Part shown: in pieces, positions 58,546-60,559 of the stretch
Layout: each line of letters begins with the position of its first letter
Numbering within the stretch: position 1 is the first letter of the stretch
Assembly (NCBI RefSeq): GCF_031581065.1
Contig: NZ_JAVLBN010000011.1
Location: forward strand, 1 to 60,559
DNA: 60,559 bases
Origin: Salibacter sp031581065
GTDB lineage: Bacteria > Bacteroidota > Bacteroidia > Flavobacteriales_G > Salibacteraceae
Direction: 5' to 3'
Translations under genes and position numbers: made by a program
The notes under the pieces: generated by a model
Database searches by the model: none
What the model saw: only the letters and a program-made list of their open reading frames with translations
What the model was told of the DNA's origin: nothing

Positions 58546-59499
58546 ATGGCTATAAAAATACTCAACATGAATTCAGAGCTGGGTGCCGGAACTCGTGGAG
58601 CCAGCCTCGGAACAGCAGCAGTGAAAATCGCATCACTGAACAAGCGAAGTGATTACTTCAAAAAACACCCAATGAAGGTGCTTCCGGATCTGAATGATGA
58701 ACTAGTCAATGGTACCAATACGCCTTATGCCAAAAACATTGAGCATATTGCCAGGATATATGAAACCACAGCCGATGCTGTAAAAGCAACAATTGACGGA
58801 GGTGAATTTCCGGTTGTTTTGAGTGGAGACCACTCTACCGCAGGTGCTTCAATAGCCGGACTCAAAATGGCTCATCCTGATAAGCGTGTTGGTGTAGTTT
58901 GGGTTGATGCTCACGGAGACCTTCACTCACCTTATTCCTCACCATCAGGTAATGTACACGGGATGCCACTCGCAACAGCGCTGGGTCACGACAATGAAGA
59001 GCGCAAGATCAATGACATCGATGAAGAAACAAAGAAGTACTGGGAACAATTGAAAAATGTGGGTGGAATTTGCCCCAAGTTCAATCCAGAGGATCTCGTT
59101 TTCTTTGGTGTTCGCGATACTGAAGAACCCGAAGACTTTATCATGAAAAAGCACAACATTCCTAACTACAGAGTTGAGGAAGTTCGCTACAGAGGATTGG
59201 ATACCTGTGTTGATGAAGCCATCGAAAAATTGCGTCATTGTGATATAATCTACATAACTTTCGATGTAGATAGCATGGATTGTGATCTCATTTCAAAAGG
59301 AACAGGTACGCCAGTCAGCAAAGGATTTGACGACAAAGAAGTAACTCACATCATGAAAAAGTTCATCGAAACTGGAAAAGTAGGTTGTTTTGAAATGGTT
59401 GAAGTGAACCCAACACTCGATGAAAAACAAAATAAAATGGCCGAAACAGCTTTTGATGTTCTAGAAGAATTAACACCAGCAATCGAAAATAACTTATAA
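58546..59499 (+). CDS. rocF: Arginase
   Basis: 317 residues from the ATG at 58546. Mn-binding motifs: PVVLSGDHSTAGASI, VVWVDAHGDLHSPYSS, NVHGMPL and ITFDVDSMDCDLISKGTG. Cleaves L-arginine to ornithine and urea. The sequence is closer to true arginases than the formimidoylglutamase-like paralogue at 38700. The argS start codon overlaps its stop (TAATG), so the arginine-consuming enzyme and arginyl-tRNA synthetase are coupled. Confidence 0.9.
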   Translation: MAIKILNMNSELGAGTRGASLGTAAVKIASLNKRSDYFKKHPMKVLPDLNDELVNGTNTPYAKNIEHIARIYETTADAVKATIDGGEFPVVLSGDHSTAGASIAGLKMAHPDKRVGVVWVDAHGDLHSPYSSPSGNVHGMPLATALGHDNEERKINDIDEETKKYWEQLKNVGGICPKFNPEDLVFFGVRDTEEPEDFIMKKHNIPNYRVEEVRYRGLDTCVDEAIEKLRHCDIIYITFDVDSMDCDLISKGTGTPVSKGFDDKEVTHIMKKFIETGKVGCFEMVEVNPTLDEKQNKMAETAFDVLEELTPAIENNL

Positions 59500-60559
59500 T
59501 GCAAGCGCTTCTCGATCAACTACACACCACGTTGGTAAAGGGTTTTGAAGAACTCTACGGATCAAAACCTGATGAAAAACAAATTCAAATTCAAAAGACC
59601 AGAAAAGAATTTGAGGGTGATTTTACACTCAATGTTTTTCCCTTCTTGCGCATTACGCGTTCAAAGCCTGAGGATACTGCGCAAAAGCTCGGTGATTACC
59701 TTCGGGACAATATTGAGGAAATCAAAGATTACAATGTGATCAAAGGTTTTTTGAATCTGTCGCTCAGTGAAAACTTCTGGAGGAATACGCTTAAAAGCGC
59801 TATCGAGAATGAGCGTTTCGGACTCAAAGAAAACTCGGGCAGAACCGTTTTGGTTGAGTTTGCTTCTCCTAACACAAACAAACCGCTTCACCTGGGGCAC
59901 TTGCGTAATATTTTTCTTGGCTATTCCGTGAGCAAGATACTCAAAGCAAACGGACATGATGTTGTCAATACACAAATCATCAATGACCGCGGAATTCATA
60001 TTTGCAAGAGCATGGTTGCGTGGAAGGAATACGGTAATGGTCAGACCCCTGAAGAAGCCGGCCAAAAGGGCGATCACTTTGTGGGCGACTACTACGTGAA
60101 GTTTGATCAGGTTTATAAAGAGGAAATTAAAGAACTTGTTTCTCAGGGAGTTACTGAAGATGACGCAAAAGAACAGGCTCCCATTATGAAGCAAGCCCGT
60201 GAAACGCTTTCAAAGTGGGAGCAGGGCGATGAAGAAACTGTAGCCTTGTGGGAGAGGATGAACAACTGGGTTTACCAGGGTTTTGATGTTACCTACAACA
60301 CCATGGGAGTTGATTTTGATAAGCTGTACTATGAATCAGAAACTTACCTTAAGGGAAGAGATGTTGTGAAGAAAGGGCTCAAAGAGGGGAATTTCTTTGA
60401 AAAAGACAACGGCTCAATTTGGGTGGATCTGACTGGAGAGGGTTTAGATGAAAAACTATTACTCCGTGCTGATGGAACTGCTGTCTATATGACGCAGGAT
60501 ATCGGTACGGCTATTCAGCGTTCTGAGGATTTACCCAGGATGCATCAAATGGTTTACAC
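59499..60559 (+). CDS. argS: Arginyl-tRNA synthetase (cut by window edge)
   Basis: 353 codons visible from ATG at 59499. Class I signatures: FASPNTNKPLHLGHLRN (HIGH region) and TQIINDRGIHICKSMVAW; the C-terminal anticodon-binding part and KMSK-equivalent lie beyond the window. Attaches arginine to its tRNA. Word GGTCAGACCC occurs at 60039. Confidence 0.93.
   Translation, partial: MQALLDQLHTTLVKGFEELYGSKPDEKQIQIQKTRKEFEGDFTLNVFPFLRITRSKPEDTAQKLGDYLRDNIEEIKDYNVIKGFLNLSLSENFWRNTLKSAIENERFGLKENSGRTVLVEFASPNTNKPLHLGHLRNIFLGYSVSKILKANGHDVVNTQIINDRGIHICKSMVAWKEYGNGQTPEEAGQKGDHFVGDYYVKFDQVYKEEIKELVSQGVTEDDAKEQAPIMKQARETLSKWEQGDEETVALWERMNNWVYQGFDVTYNTMGVDFDKLYYESETYLKGRDVVKKGLKEGNFFEKDNGSIWVDLTGEGLDEKLLLRADGTAVYMTQDIGTAIQRSEDLPRMHQMVY

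Larger units (their letters stand above)
1100..60048. repeat. Dispersed 10-base word GGTCAGANCC, 38 exact copies (uptake-sequence-like)
   Basis: Start positions, plus orientation: 1911, 13666, 15241, 17627, 18369, 20161, 22586, 26399, 34448, 39581, 42402, 44823, 51470, 54545, 58263, 58384, 60039. Reverse orientation (GGNTCTGACC): 1100, 1626, 3762, 5983, 6431, 8247, 11802, 14165, 19196, 24222, 26754, 28203, 34800, 39601, 40521, 41688, 44353, 49009, 49102, 51910, 56110. Position 8 is G in 18, T in 13, A in 5 and C in 2. Single-mismatch copies include 2783, 7697, 8061, 9324, 11438, 20393, 24472, 25054, 29441, 33359, 36776, 43356, 43703, 48881, 49349, 54775, 56081, 57024, 57246, 60425. Preceding bases are often (A/T)C. 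Counted by eye, so a few may be missed. Confidence 0.9.

Noticed and set aside
1100..60048. GGTCAGANCC as a transposon end or as REP element
   Set aside because: Single 10-base word without conserved flanks beyond one or two bases, in coding regions in several frames; REP elements are longer and intergenic.
1100..60048. GGTCAGANCC as a recombination Chi site
   Set aside because: Orientation counts of 17 and 21 show no strong strand preference; kept only as an alternative until origin position is known.

Overview
The window comes from a Bacteroidota chromosome, most likely a Flavobacteriales-type marine or freshwater bacterium. The evidence is the promoter style (-7 boxes of the TAnnTTTG type a few bases before start codons), a type IX secretion sorting domain, a gliding-motility-type C-terminal domain, TonB/HmuY haem uptake, LytS/LytTR pairs, a WbqC protein and a DUF4143 ATPase. 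No tRNA, rRNA or CRISPR array was seen. Both ends cut genes: an ABC-F ATPase on the left and argS on the right.

Layout. 1-5 kb: housekeeping genes (ABC-F ATPase, a RibBA whose GTP cyclohydrolase half looks inactive, mnmA, a YceI lipoprotein, a 2-oxoglutarate dioxygenase) and a divergent MarR regulator. 5.1-10.8 kb: a six-gene plus-strand operon with a small nuclease-fold-like protein, Na+/solute symporter, GNAT, M20 peptidase and two different fold-III PLP racemases. 10.9-12.7 kb: a LytS/LytTR pair. 13.2-21.5 kb: a tightly overlapping seven-gene haem uptake operon bracketed by two paralogous HmuY-like proteins and headed by iron-box-like palindromes. 21.6-34.5 kb: lipid kinase plus LtaS-like enzyme, comEC, DUF4143 ATPase, rdgB with two tandem Gfo/Idh/MocA dehydrogenases, SpoIID, lpxB and surE. 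34.6-38.5 kb: Smr protein, RNase P RNA, a membrane patatin and an HNH endonuclease. 38.7-45.7 kb: arginase-family hydrolase with an acyl-CoA carboxylase subunit, WbqC with signal peptidase I, an OmpA protein and an alkylglycerol-monooxygenase-like protein. 45.7-48.1 kb: a gene-poor island with three copies of a multi-hairpin repeat around a ParE-type toxin/antitoxin pair. 48.1-60.6 kb: ECF sigma factor with a membrane partner carrying a T9SS-type domain, TPR/SPOR protein, thioesterases, histidine kinase, smpB, DtxR-type regulator, thioredoxin, an outer-membrane/lipoprotein pair, arginase and argS.

The most striking signal is not a gene. The asymmetric word GGTCAGANCC (usually GGTCAGAGCC or GGTCAGATCC) occurs 38 times by my manual count on the two strands, about once per 1.6 kb, where under one copy is expected by chance. 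At least twenty one-mismatch copies accompany it. It sits in unrelated genes, both orientations and different reading frames, so proteins repeatedly carry GSDR, GSDQ or RSEP. Density and lack of strand bias resemble DNA uptake sequences of Neisseria and Pasteurellaceae, and the word is absent from the repeat island. This and the structured repeat family are the best candidates for something undescribed.
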